A DNA stretch of 11,508 nucleotides from JBGTBQ01 sp041749275. GTDB taxonomy: Bacteria; Acidobacteriota; Blastocatellia; Pyrinomonadales; Pyrinomonadaceae. The stretch's first letter is position 1. Each line of letters begins with the position of its first letter. Both the position numbers and the translations under genes were made by a program. Of the stretch, positions 1-5,913 are shown in pieces. The stretch is from assembly GCA_041749275.1 (NCBI GenBank), contig JBGTBQ010000354.1, forward strand, positions 1 through 11,508. Direction: 5' to 3'. Below the pieces are notes generated by a model. The model did not search any database. It saw only the letters and a program-made list of their open reading frames with translations, and was not told the origin of the DNA.

Positions 1-1
1 T

Positions 2-106
2 GCTGAAATGAAAGAACTCAACCTAGAACGACATCCCGTGTGCCCAAAGTGGAATTACACAATAAGACCACGAACTGTTGTCGTTGTTCCTGCCGGAGCA
101 ACCTGA
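2..106 (+). CDS. C-terminal end of a probable ISAzo13-family transposase (5' part outside window)
   Basis: An open frame enters from the left edge and stops at TGA 104-106, giving 34 residues. They include the string HPVCPKWNYTIRPR, which I recognise from memory as the typical C-terminal tail of ISAzo13-type (Rhodopirellula transposase DDE domain) transposases. The catalytic DDE residues would lie outside the window. About 15 bases after the stop comes a T-rich stretch ending in ATGACTCC (about 121-136), which could be the right end of the insertion sequence, but the other end is not visible. Whether the full gene is intact cannot be judged. Family assignment is by motif memory; the open frame and stop are directly visible. 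Confidence 0.6.
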   Translation, partial: AEMKELNLERHPVCPKWNYTIRPRTVVVVPAGAT

Positions 107-136
107 GAAAACGGGAAGTTGTTTTTTTATGACTCC

Positions 137-195
137 TTAGAGGCGGGCAATGCCCGCCGTCTCAAGTTGAACCGGCGGGCTTTGCCCGCCTCTAA
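137..195. repeat. REP-like double-hairpin palindromic repeat
   Basis: Two 23-base arms (137-159 and 173-195) are inverted copies of each other with a single mismatch, separated by 13 bases. Each arm is also a hairpin on its own, built from GGCGGGC facing GCCCGCC with a 3-base loop. The outer ends read TTAGAGG and CCTCTAA. This nested symmetry is typical of bacterial REP/BIME-type intergenic repeats. It lies between the transposase tail and the terminator of the neighbouring operon, outside any credible gene. Confidence 0.8.
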
Positions 196-273
196 ACGGT
201 CGCACCCAATTGCAAACCGCTGTATATCGCGCTCCCGTCCGAAATCATCACGATGAACACAGACGAGCTGACC

Positions 274-310
274 AAAAAAACAGGGCGCGATTCATCTGTG
301 AATCGCGCCC
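274..310 (-). terminator. Rho-independent terminator of the DUF1800-DUF1501 operon
   Basis: A perfect 12-bp stem (283-294 paired with 299-310, GGGCGCGATTCA and its complement) encloses a 4-base loop. Read on the minus strand, the stem is followed after two bases by seven T residues (274-280). It begins 28 bases after the stop codon of the DUF1501 gene. On the plus strand the same stem is followed by CTTTTC, so it may also stop transcription coming from the transposase side. Confidence 0.9.
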
Positions 311-338
311 CTTTTCATCTTCTAACTTGAATCTCGCT

Positions 339-1622
339 TCAGCCCATCACGCCGCGAAACTTCGACTGGTTTGCGGCGTAACCGGGGAACACCTTCCGCA
401 AATCAACTCCGCCGAAGTGCTTCGCCGCGACCTCGCCGAACACGTCGCGGAAGTCGGTCGTTAAGGCGAGGTCGCGCCCTTCGTGGAGTTTGTCGGGACT
501 GAGGCCCGGCCAGTCGCCGTAGACTCGGCCTCCGCGCACCGAACCGCCGACGACGAAGAGCGCGCTCGCGTGGCCGTGATCCGTGCCGGCGGTGCCGTTC
601 TGTCGAACGGTGCGCCCGAACTCGGTCATCGTCAGGATAACCACGTCCTGCATCCGTTCGGGGCCGAGGTCGGTGACGAGCGCCTTGATCCCCGCGCCGA
701 ACTGCTGCAAGAGACCGGAGAGCTGACCGCGCGCGTTGCCCTGTCCGCGGTGCGTGTCCCAGCCGCCCGAATCGGTGAAGGCCACTTCCAGACCGACGCC
801 CGCCTTGATGAGTTGCGCGATCTGCAAGAGCGCGTCGCCATAACGACCGCGCGGGTACTGCGCGCCGTTCTCCGACTTGTACTGCGAGGGGTTGACCTGC
901 TTCAGAAATTTGACCGCCTCGAATGTCTCCTTGCCGGTGCCGCGCAACACGTCGTTGACGCCCTGCTCGTAGATGCCCTCGAAGCCGCCCTGTACGTTCG
1001 CCGTCTGTGCGCCCGCGCGGATCGAGAAGTCGTTGAGATTCTGGATGGCGAGCGCCGGAGCGCGACCGTACAGCGCGCGCGGCAGGTTCTGCGTCATCGC
1101 GACGGCGCGGAACGGGTTCGCCTTCGCGTCCGGCTTCGATTGCAGATAGCGATTGAGCCAGCCGTCCGGCGTGGACTTCCTGCCCGGCGTGCCCGACTCC
1201 ATATAATCCTGCGCGTCGAAGTGCGAGCGCGTGCTATCGGGTGAGCCAACCGCATGAACGACCGCCAGACGCTTCTCATCCCACAGCGATTTCAATGGCG
1301 CGAGCGCCGGATGCAGGCCGAAATAGCCGTCGAGTTTGACGACCGCTTCGCCGCTCGCGCCGCGACCGGGTTGCTGAATCGCAAGGCCGGGCCGCGCATC
1401 GTAGTACGCGCCGCCCTCGCCGTAAGGCACGACCATGCTCAGACCATCAACGGCGCCGCGCTGGAAAATTGTGATTAAGGTCTTGCGGCGTCCGCTCGGC
1501 GAGGCGCTCAAGCCTTCGGCCAGCGCCACGCGTTGCAGGAACGACGGCGCGTTCGCCGCCAGCCCGATGCTCGCCAACGCAATGCCACTCTGCTTCAGAA
1601 AAAATCTACGACTGTTATTCAT
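339..1622 (-). CDS. DUF1501 family protein, Tat-exported
   Basis: This 427-residue protein belongs to the DUF1501 family, which is placed in the alkaline-phosphatase/sulfatase-like fold; its substrate is unknown. The N-terminus is a textbook twin-arginine signal, SRRFFLK at residues 4-10, followed by a hydrophobic stretch (about 12-34), so it should be exported folded. Family landmarks are the TLITIFQRGAVDGLSMVVPY region (48-67), FGLHPAL (101-107), the GSPDSTRSHFDAQDYMESG region (126-144), DSGGWDTH (284-291), MTEFGRT (332-338) and TDHGHA (347-352). The conserved Asp and His residues are the likely metal or active-site positions. An in-frame GTG lies at 1631, but ATG 1622 is preferred because GAGGTG sits 6 bases upstream. 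The gene follows the DUF1800 gene by 50 bases on the same strand, the usual arrangement for this pair. Family assignment is firm; function is open. Confidence 0.9.
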   Translation of the reverse strand: MNNSRRFFLKQSGIALASIGLAANAPSFLQRVALAEGLSASPSGRRKTLITIFQRGAVDGLSMVVPYGEGGAYYDARPGLAIQQPGRGASGEAVVKLDGYFGLHPALAPLKSLWDEKRLAVVHAVGSPDSTRSHFDAQDYMESGTPGRKSTPDGWLNRYLQSKPDAKANPFRAVAMTQNLPRALYGRAPALAIQNLNDFSIRAGAQTANVQGGFEGIYEQGVNDVLRGTGKETFEAVKFLKQVNPSQYKSENGAQYPRGRYGDALLQIAQLIKAGVGLEVAFTDSGGWDTHRGQGNARGQLSGLLQQFGAGIKALVTDLGPERMQDVVILTMTEFGRTVRQNGTAGTDHGHASALFVVGGSVRGGRVYGDWPGLSPDKLHEGRDLALTTDFRDVFGEVAAKHFGGVDLRKVFPGYAANQSKFRGVMG

Positions 1623-1628
1623 GCTCTC

Positions 1629-1634
1629 CACCTC
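1629..1634 (-). promoter_or_regulatory. Shine-Dalgarno site fixing the DUF1501 start
   Basis: On the minus strand GAGGTG lies 6 bases before ATG 1622. The alternative upstream GTG start (1629-1631) falls inside this site, which argues against it. Confidence 0.7.
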
Positions 1635-1672
1635 AAAAAAACCTGTGAACCATGCCGGTCGTTCGGCGTCAC

Positions 1673-3820
1673 TTACTGCCTCTGAAATTCCGGCGAGCCG
1701 ATGATGAGCGCGGCGATGCGCGCGACTTCAGGGTTGCCGACCGTGCCCGCCGCATCGTCGCGCATGTTGCGCCGCTGACCCCGACGACCGAGACCGGCGT
1801 ACTCGTTGCTCGCGGGTTGCGCCGTCGCGCCCGGCGTCGGGTCGGTCGTGGCATCGGACTGCGTTCGCGCGGGGGGCGCGGTGTTCGTCTGAGCAGCGGC
1901 GATGGGCGCGGCTGATTGATCGCTCAACTGCTTCATCAAGACTTCGCGGCTCTTGGGCGAGATGTCGCCCTGTAGGACGAGTTCGAGGAATTGGTCAACG
2001 ACCTTCCGCTGGTCAACGACGCTGCTCGACGTGGCCGACGCGCCGACGAAACGCGCGAGGTCAACGCGGGTGCCCGGTATGCGATTGCTGACGAGCGCGA
2101 GCGAGAAGTTCAGGCGTTCGAGCAGCGCGCCCGTGTTGACCCAGTGCTCGGCGGTGTCGGGATAGCCCGTGGGCGCCTGATACATGTAGAGCGGCTCGCC
2201 CATGCGCGCGATCCACTGGTGCAGCGCGGGCCGCGCGTCCGTCTCCGCGCCAAGCGAACGGATGGCGCTCACCGCCAGCTCGAAGGGCGTCTTGATCTTC
2301 GCGCGCCGCGCCTCGGCGGAGTTGAATTCGGGTGATGTGAAGACGGCGCGCAAGGTCGTCTTGATGTCGCCCTTGCTCTTCGTGAAGGCCGCGGCGACGC
2401 GCTCGACGAGCGCCGGCGAAGGATTGTCAGTGACGAAGCGGCGCGCGAGTTTCGTGGCGATGAACTTCGCCGTCGAAGGATGCGCGACGAGGATGTCGAG
2501 CACGCGCTTACCGTCCTCGATGCCGCCGCCCGAAGAAACCTTCTGGCCGAGGACGGTCTTCTCGCCGGAATCATGTGCGCGCTCGTTGAAGACGAAGTTG
2601 CCGCTCATCCCCATCCCGACATAGCCGCGCGGGTCAGCAATCGTCCAGCCCGTAAAGGCGCGTGCGACTTCCTGCACGTCCTTCTGCGTGTAACCGCCGT
2701 CCACGCCGAGCGTGTGCAGTTCCATCAGTTCGCGCGCGTAGTTTTCGTTGATGCCACGGCGCGGCCTCTGCTGCTGTGCGCGTTGCTGTTGCATCTGTCG
2801 CTGCTCGTCGGTCATGCCTGCGCCGTCGGTGTCGCGCATCCGGCGATTGTTCAACTGACGATTGTTGCGGCGGTTGTTGCCCTCACCATTCAGCAACCGT
2901 CGCAAACCCTGACGCCCGCCGCCCGCGTTCGGGCTGACGCTCTGGAAGTTGTCGAGGTAGAAGAGCATCGCCGGACTTTTCGCGGTCTCTTCCAACAGGT
3001 CGCGGAAGTTGCCGAGCGCGTTCGGGCGAATGACATCGCGGTCGTAGGAAGTGAGGAACCAACGGTCGGCGCCCTTCGCGGCGAAGACGTTGAAGTGGTT
3101 CGTCCAGAAGTCAACCATCACCTCCTGCAACTGCCGCTCACTATAGACGGCGCGCAGGATGCGCGCGGCCTGCAACTCGGCCATGATGCGCTGCGGCGGC
3201 TCCATGCCGTTCTCACGCATGTATTTCACGATGGCCTGCCGGTACTTCGCCTGATCCGGGTTGTCATTGGCGGGCATCCCCGGTTCGCCGGGGCCGGGCA
3301 TCACGCTCGCGGGCGCTTCCATCTTCTCGCCTTCCATCGCCGGCGCATCGTTCGCCGCTACGTTCGGGCGACGGTTCGGCTGCTGGCCCTGATTGCGCTG
3401 CTGGACAACTTCGGCGAGGTCGGGCGGCAGATCGCCTTTGCGCTGAAGCTGACGGATCAGTAATCCGGGGTTCGGAAATTTTGCCAGAAGTTCCGAGTTG
3501 CTCATCGTGAGCGTCCGCAGATTCTTCAGCTTCCCTTCGACGCCCGCGTCGTCAATCTTCGACGGGTCGAGTTGCTGCTCAACGTACTTCTCGACGCCCA
3601 ACTGGCGGACGCGCTCCACGTCGCCGGGCCGCGCGCCGAAGCCGAGGCGGTTCAACACGTGAATGATCTGCTGCTCTTCCGTCAGGCGCTGCGCCGTCGG
3701 TTGCTTCTTTTGCGCGCCGACCGCGACGGCGAAAAGGCTATTCGAGAGCAGGGCCGCAACGGCGACGAGCGCGAAGGCACGGCTGAAGCGGAGACGATTG
3801 ACGGACATAAAAACTTTCAT
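1673..3820 (-). CDS. DUF1800 family protein, Sec-exported, with low-complexity inserts
   Basis: The 715-residue product is a DUF1800 protein, a family of unknown function commonly encoded beside DUF1501. It opens with a Sec-type signal: a basic start, a hydrophobic core at about 15-34, and likely cleavage near VGA36. Family blocks are HVLNRLGFGARPGDVERV (54-71), MVDFWTNHFNVF (235-246), the INENYARELMELHTLGV region (357-373), VARAFTGWTI (385-394), NERAHDSGEKTVLG (412-425), HPSTAKFIATKLARRFV (447-463), the YMYQAPTGYPDTAEHWVN region (545-562) and SPEFQR at the C-terminus. Between these lie linkers rich in Gln, Asn, Arg and Pro (about 137-190, 296-355 and 636-690). The frame is open 93 bases further upstream, but ATG 3820 has GGAG 5 bases before it and begins the signal peptide. 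It is the first gene of the operon with DUF1501. Confidence 0.9.
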   Translation of the reverse strand: MKVFMSVNRLRFSRAFALVAVAALLSNSLFAVAVGAQKKQPTAQRLTEEQQIIHVLNRLGFGARPGDVERVRQLGVEKYVEQQLDPSKIDDAGVEGKLKNLRTLTMSNSELLAKFPNPGLLIRQLQRKGDLPPDLAEVVQQRNQGQQPNRRPNVAANDAPAMEGEKMEAPASVMPGPGEPGMPANDNPDQAKYRQAIVKYMRENGMEPPQRIMAELQAARILRAVYSERQLQEVMVDFWTNHFNVFAAKGADRWFLTSYDRDVIRPNALGNFRDLLEETAKSPAMLFYLDNFQSVSPNAGGGRQGLRRLLNGEGNNRRNNRQLNNRRMRDTDGAGMTDEQRQMQQQRAQQQRPRRGINENYARELMELHTLGVDGGYTQKDVQEVARAFTGWTIADPRGYVGMGMSGNFVFNERAHDSGEKTVLGQKVSSGGGIEDGKRVLDILVAHPSTAKFIATKLARRFVTDNPSPALVERVAAAFTKSKGDIKTTLRAVFTSPEFNSAEARRAKIKTPFELAVSAIRSLGAETDARPALHQWIARMGEPLYMYQAPTGYPDTAEHWVNTGALLERLNFSLALVSNRIPGTRVDLARFVGASATSSSVVDQRKVVDQFLELVLQGDISPKSREVLMKQLSDQSAAPIAAAQTNTAPPARTQSDATTDPTPGATAQPASNEYAGLGRRGQRRNMRDDAAGTVGNPEVARIAALIIGSPEFQRQ

Positions 3821-3987
3821 GGCAACTCCGATATGTGGCCCGATCAGGGTCTTTAAATTGTTGGCAAAGTATGGTGTTAAGAACTTCCGCCGACTGTTTA
3901 GACGCAGACCCACAGTTGATAGTTGGAAAATTTATCCACCGAGGGAAACGACATCAAGCACAAGGGATACCCAAGGAGGTTTGGCGG
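3821..3987 (-). other. Leader and putative promoter region of the DUF1800-DUF1501 operon
   Basis: This AT-richer stretch upstream of the DUF1800 gene holds no credible gene. The best promoter match I find on the minus strand is TTGATG (3952-3957) and TAAATT (3929-3934) with a 17-base spacer. Each hexamer matches the consensus at only 4 of 6 positions, so it is a weak candidate. A repeat element begins immediately upstream at 3988. Confidence 0.3.
3826..3829 (-). promoter_or_regulatory. Shine-Dalgarno site fixing the DUF1800 start
   Basis: GGAG on the minus strand lies 5 bases before ATG 3820, which directly precedes the signal peptide. This supports that start over the longer open frame beginning at 3913. 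Confidence 0.6.
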
Positions 3988-4189
3988 TTAGAGCATGTCT
4001 AAAAAGCCCCGTGAGGGGCGAAATGTTTGTCGCTCGTCGGGTGAGACGAGGTCTCCAAGCTCCGTGAGGAGCGGCATATAAATGTCGGTCGCCCCTCCGG
4101 GGCTTGAGAGAGAAAGGGGACGGCACGGGCTATAAACATTCCGCTCCTCACGGAGCTACGGCACCTTGCTTTGTAGACACGCTCTTAGA
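3988..4189. repeat. MITE-like element built from inverted hairpin units
   Basis: The ends form imperfect terminal inverted repeats (3988-4006, TTAGAGCATGTCTAAAAAG, against 4171-4189 with 16 of 19 positions matching). Inside are small hairpins with related sequences: GCCCCGTGAGGGGC (4006-4019), CTCGTC/GACGAG (4033-4050), GCTCCGTGAGGAGC (4059-4072), GCCCCTCCGGGGC (4091-4103) and GCTCCTCACGGAGC (4143-4156). The first and third point one way and the last is their inverted copy. Each is flanked by a similar tail of the ATGTTTATA type (ATGTTTGT, ATATAAATGT, ATAAACAT). No protein is encoded. The layout suggests a non-autonomous mobile or REP-like element. I could not identify a target-site duplication. 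Confidence 0.65.
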
Positions 4190-4326
4190 TCGGTTTACAC
4201 ATCAGTGGACGGACGGCGGTGTGGTCAGACCCGCCTGGGGTAGCGGGGGGGCCTGACGTGCGTTTGGCCGGCCCGCTACCGCAGGCGGTTCTGACCTGTA
4301 CATCCAAGTGAAATCTGATCTAAGAG
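4182..4326. repeat. Second palindromic element, long hairpin with terminal inverted repeats
   Basis: Two 25-base arms (4223-4247 and 4272-4296) are inverted copies matching at 23 of 25 positions, with a 24-base loop. The element ends are a perfect 10-bp inverted repeat, CTCTTAGATC (4182-4191) and GATCTAAGAG (4317-4326). A further partial match extends inward (AGATCGGTTTACAC against AGATCAGATTTCAC, 11 of 14). The core is GC-rich and non-coding. The left end overlaps the right end of the preceding element. The right end stops 18 bases before the M28 peptidase stop codon, so the hairpin may also protect or terminate that transcript. Confidence 0.7.
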
Positions 4327-4344
4327 ACAATGTTGCCTCGACCC

Positions 4345-5775
4345 TCATCTGCCGAGCGGGCGTGGATAGCTCACAGGGCTGCGGTTCCCCACCCTGTCCA
4401 CGGCGCGCACGCCGAAGAAGAAGTTATCCTTCGACATCCCTTTGACCGTGTGGTTCGTGACGTTGCCGACGCGGACGGAGTTCGTCCAAGTGGGCGAGGT
4501 CGTGTCGCGCCAGACGATCTCGTAACCGGCGAGGTCAGGCTCTCTGTTCGCGGCCCATTGCAAGTCCGTGTCGTTCGTCAGACGGCGCGTGAGGATGTGA
4601 ACGTCCGCGGGACGCGCGGGGGCGAGGGCGAGCGTGGCGAGCGCCGCGCAGTTGACGCGCGCGACCTGCGCGATATAGGCGAAGTCAACGAACTCAGGCA
4701 GGTCGCCGTATTGAATGCCGTTCTCGATGCGGACGTTCTGGTGCTGATGGTTGTAGTTCTCATGCGGCTCGGTGAAACGCACCGCCGCGTAGCCCTGTTC
4801 GAGAAACGGGATGTGATCGCCGCCACGAAGATAACGGTCGCGCCGGTAAATCATCTGCACGTTGAAACCGGGCAGATAGCTCTCGGCGGTCTCCTCGACG
4901 AAGCGCGCGAGCTGGCGCGAAGGCGAGTCGTTCTCGCCGCCGACGCTGCGGCGCGTCCGCGCCTCTTCTTCCGTTTCGGCGGACAATACCCCCTCGGAGA
5001 AGACGCGCAGAGTGCGGGGGTCGCGCACGCCGTTCCCGCCCGTGGTGTTGCCGACGATGTCGTTCGTGAACATCCCTTCGATGTTCATACCCTGCTTCTT
5101 CGCCTGCTCCGCGAAGTAGGTCGCGCCGACGAGTCCCTGCTCCTCGCCCGCGACGGCCATGAAGATGATGGTCGCGTCGAACTGTCGCTTCGACATCACG
5201 CGCGCCATCTCCAGCACCGCCGCGACGCCCGAAGCATCATCGTTCGCGCCCGGCGCGTCGCACTCGCCGTCCGTCGGGCTGGCGCACATCGAATCGTAGT
5301 GGCCGCTGACGACGTAGACACGCTTCTCCGATTCGGTCTGTGTGCCCGGCAGCGTGGCGACGACATTCGTGACGCGCGTCGGCTTCTGGATGCGCGGGAA
5401 GCGGCCCGGCTGTTGCTCGAAGCTCTGAAGTTCGACCTTGAGGCGCCCGCCCGACGCGCTACTTGCTCGCTCGAATTCGTCGCGGAGCCAATCGCGTGCC
5501 GCGCCGATGCCGCGAGTCGGATTGTCCTGAGCCGAGAGCGTGTTGCGCGTGCCGAACGAGACGAGCTTGCGGATCGTGCGTTCGATGTTGCGCGCATCAA
5601 TCTCGCGGAGCAGACGCGCAATCTCCGGCTGGCGGGCCGTGGCCGCGCCGCGCGTGCGTCCTCGCGCAACTCCACGCCTCTGCGCGAGCGCACCGGGCGA
5701 GAGAAAATGAGCGAAGACGAACTGTAGGACGAAGACGAAGATGACGACGCGGAAGGTCGAGGCGATCCTGTTCAT
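4345..5775 (-). CDS. Secreted M28 family zinc aminopeptidase with C-terminal fibronectin-like domain
   Basis: This 476-residue protein is a peptidase of family M28 (aminopeptidase Y/S type), expected to release N-terminal residues from peptides outside the cytoplasm. Residues 1-31 form a signal peptide ending ALA. The zinc-site motifs are in order: SGHYDS with H159 and D161, NDDASG with D179, GEEQG with E211 (base) and E212 (ligand), TNDIVG with D239, then GGDHIPF (318-324) and the NHQH cluster, where H343 or H345 is the last ligand. After about residue 385 the sequence fits a fibronectin type III-like beta-sandwich (LQWAANREPDLAGYEIVWR, 405-423, then TVKGMSKDNFFFGVRAVD, 443-460). Only a weak AGGG lies before ATG 5775, but the signal peptide begins there. 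The equally long frame on the opposite strand is a shadow. Exact substrate preference is unknown. Confidence 0.9.
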   Translation of the reverse strand: MNRIASTFRVVIFVFVLQFVFAHFLSPGALAQRRGVARGRTRGAATARQPEIARLLREIDARNIERTIRKLVSFGTRNTLSAQDNPTRGIGAARDWLRDEFERASSASGGRLKVELQSFEQQPGRFPRIQKPTRVTNVVATLPGTQTESEKRVYVVSGHYDSMCASPTDGECDAPGANDDASGVAAVLEMARVMSKRQFDATIIFMAVAGEEQGLVGATYFAEQAKKQGMNIEGMFTNDIVGNTTGGNGVRDPRTLRVFSEGVLSAETEEEARTRRSVGGENDSPSRQLARFVEETAESYLPGFNVQMIYRRDRYLRGGDHIPFLEQGYAAVRFTEPHENYNHQHQNVRIENGIQYGDLPEFVDFAYIAQVARVNCAALATLALAPARPADVHILTRRLTNDTDLQWAANREPDLAGYEIVWRDTTSPTWTNSVRVGNVTNHTVKGMSKDNFFFGVRAVDRVGNRSPVSYPRPLGR

Positions 5776-5856
5776 GCGCGTACCCTTTGCTTTGATATGG
5801 AATGATTGACGGGTCGAACGCTGACAGCGTAACGCTTTGCGGGACGTGAGGGCAAT

Positions 5857-5910
5857 GTTGAGAGAGGTCGGCGGCGCGCGTGGTGGCGGACGCCGCCGAC
5901 CTCTCCCAAC
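5857..5910 (-). terminator. Long hairpin between the acyl-CoA ligase and M28 genes
   Basis: Two 19-base arms (5857-5875 and 5892-5910) pair with one mismatch around a 16-base loop. The stem starts 3 bases after the ligase stop codon. No T-tract follows on the minus strand, so it is either a weak or factor-assisted terminator, an mRNA 3'-end stabiliser, or an unrelated palindromic repeat. The remaining 80 bases up to the M28 start should contain that gene's promoter, but I see no convincing match. Confidence 0.5.
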
Positions 5911-5913
5911 GTC

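Noticed and set aside
2480..3463. A 327-residue plus-strand frame opposite the DUF1800 gene, with similar long frames at 6427-7443 and 8363-9202
   Set aside because: High-GC codon bias leaves antisense frames open. Their composition is unnatural and the opposite-strand genes carry strong family motifs.
3663..4067. Plus-strand frame running through the DUF1800 leader into the first repeat element, with an AAGGAGGT at about 3973-3980
   Set aside because: The Shine-Dalgarno-like sequence is followed only by a short frame entering the repeat and stopping at 4067. No coding character is visible.
3988..4189. Possible CRISPR array, because several similar short palindromic units occur close together
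   Set aside because: The units differ in orientation and sequence, spacing is irregular, and no cas gene is present.
4330..5727. A 465-residue open frame on the plus strand opposite the M28 gene
   Set aside because: It is Arg- and Val-rich with no recognisable motif, and mirrors the codon pattern of the M28 gene, whose zinc-site residues and signal peptide are clear.
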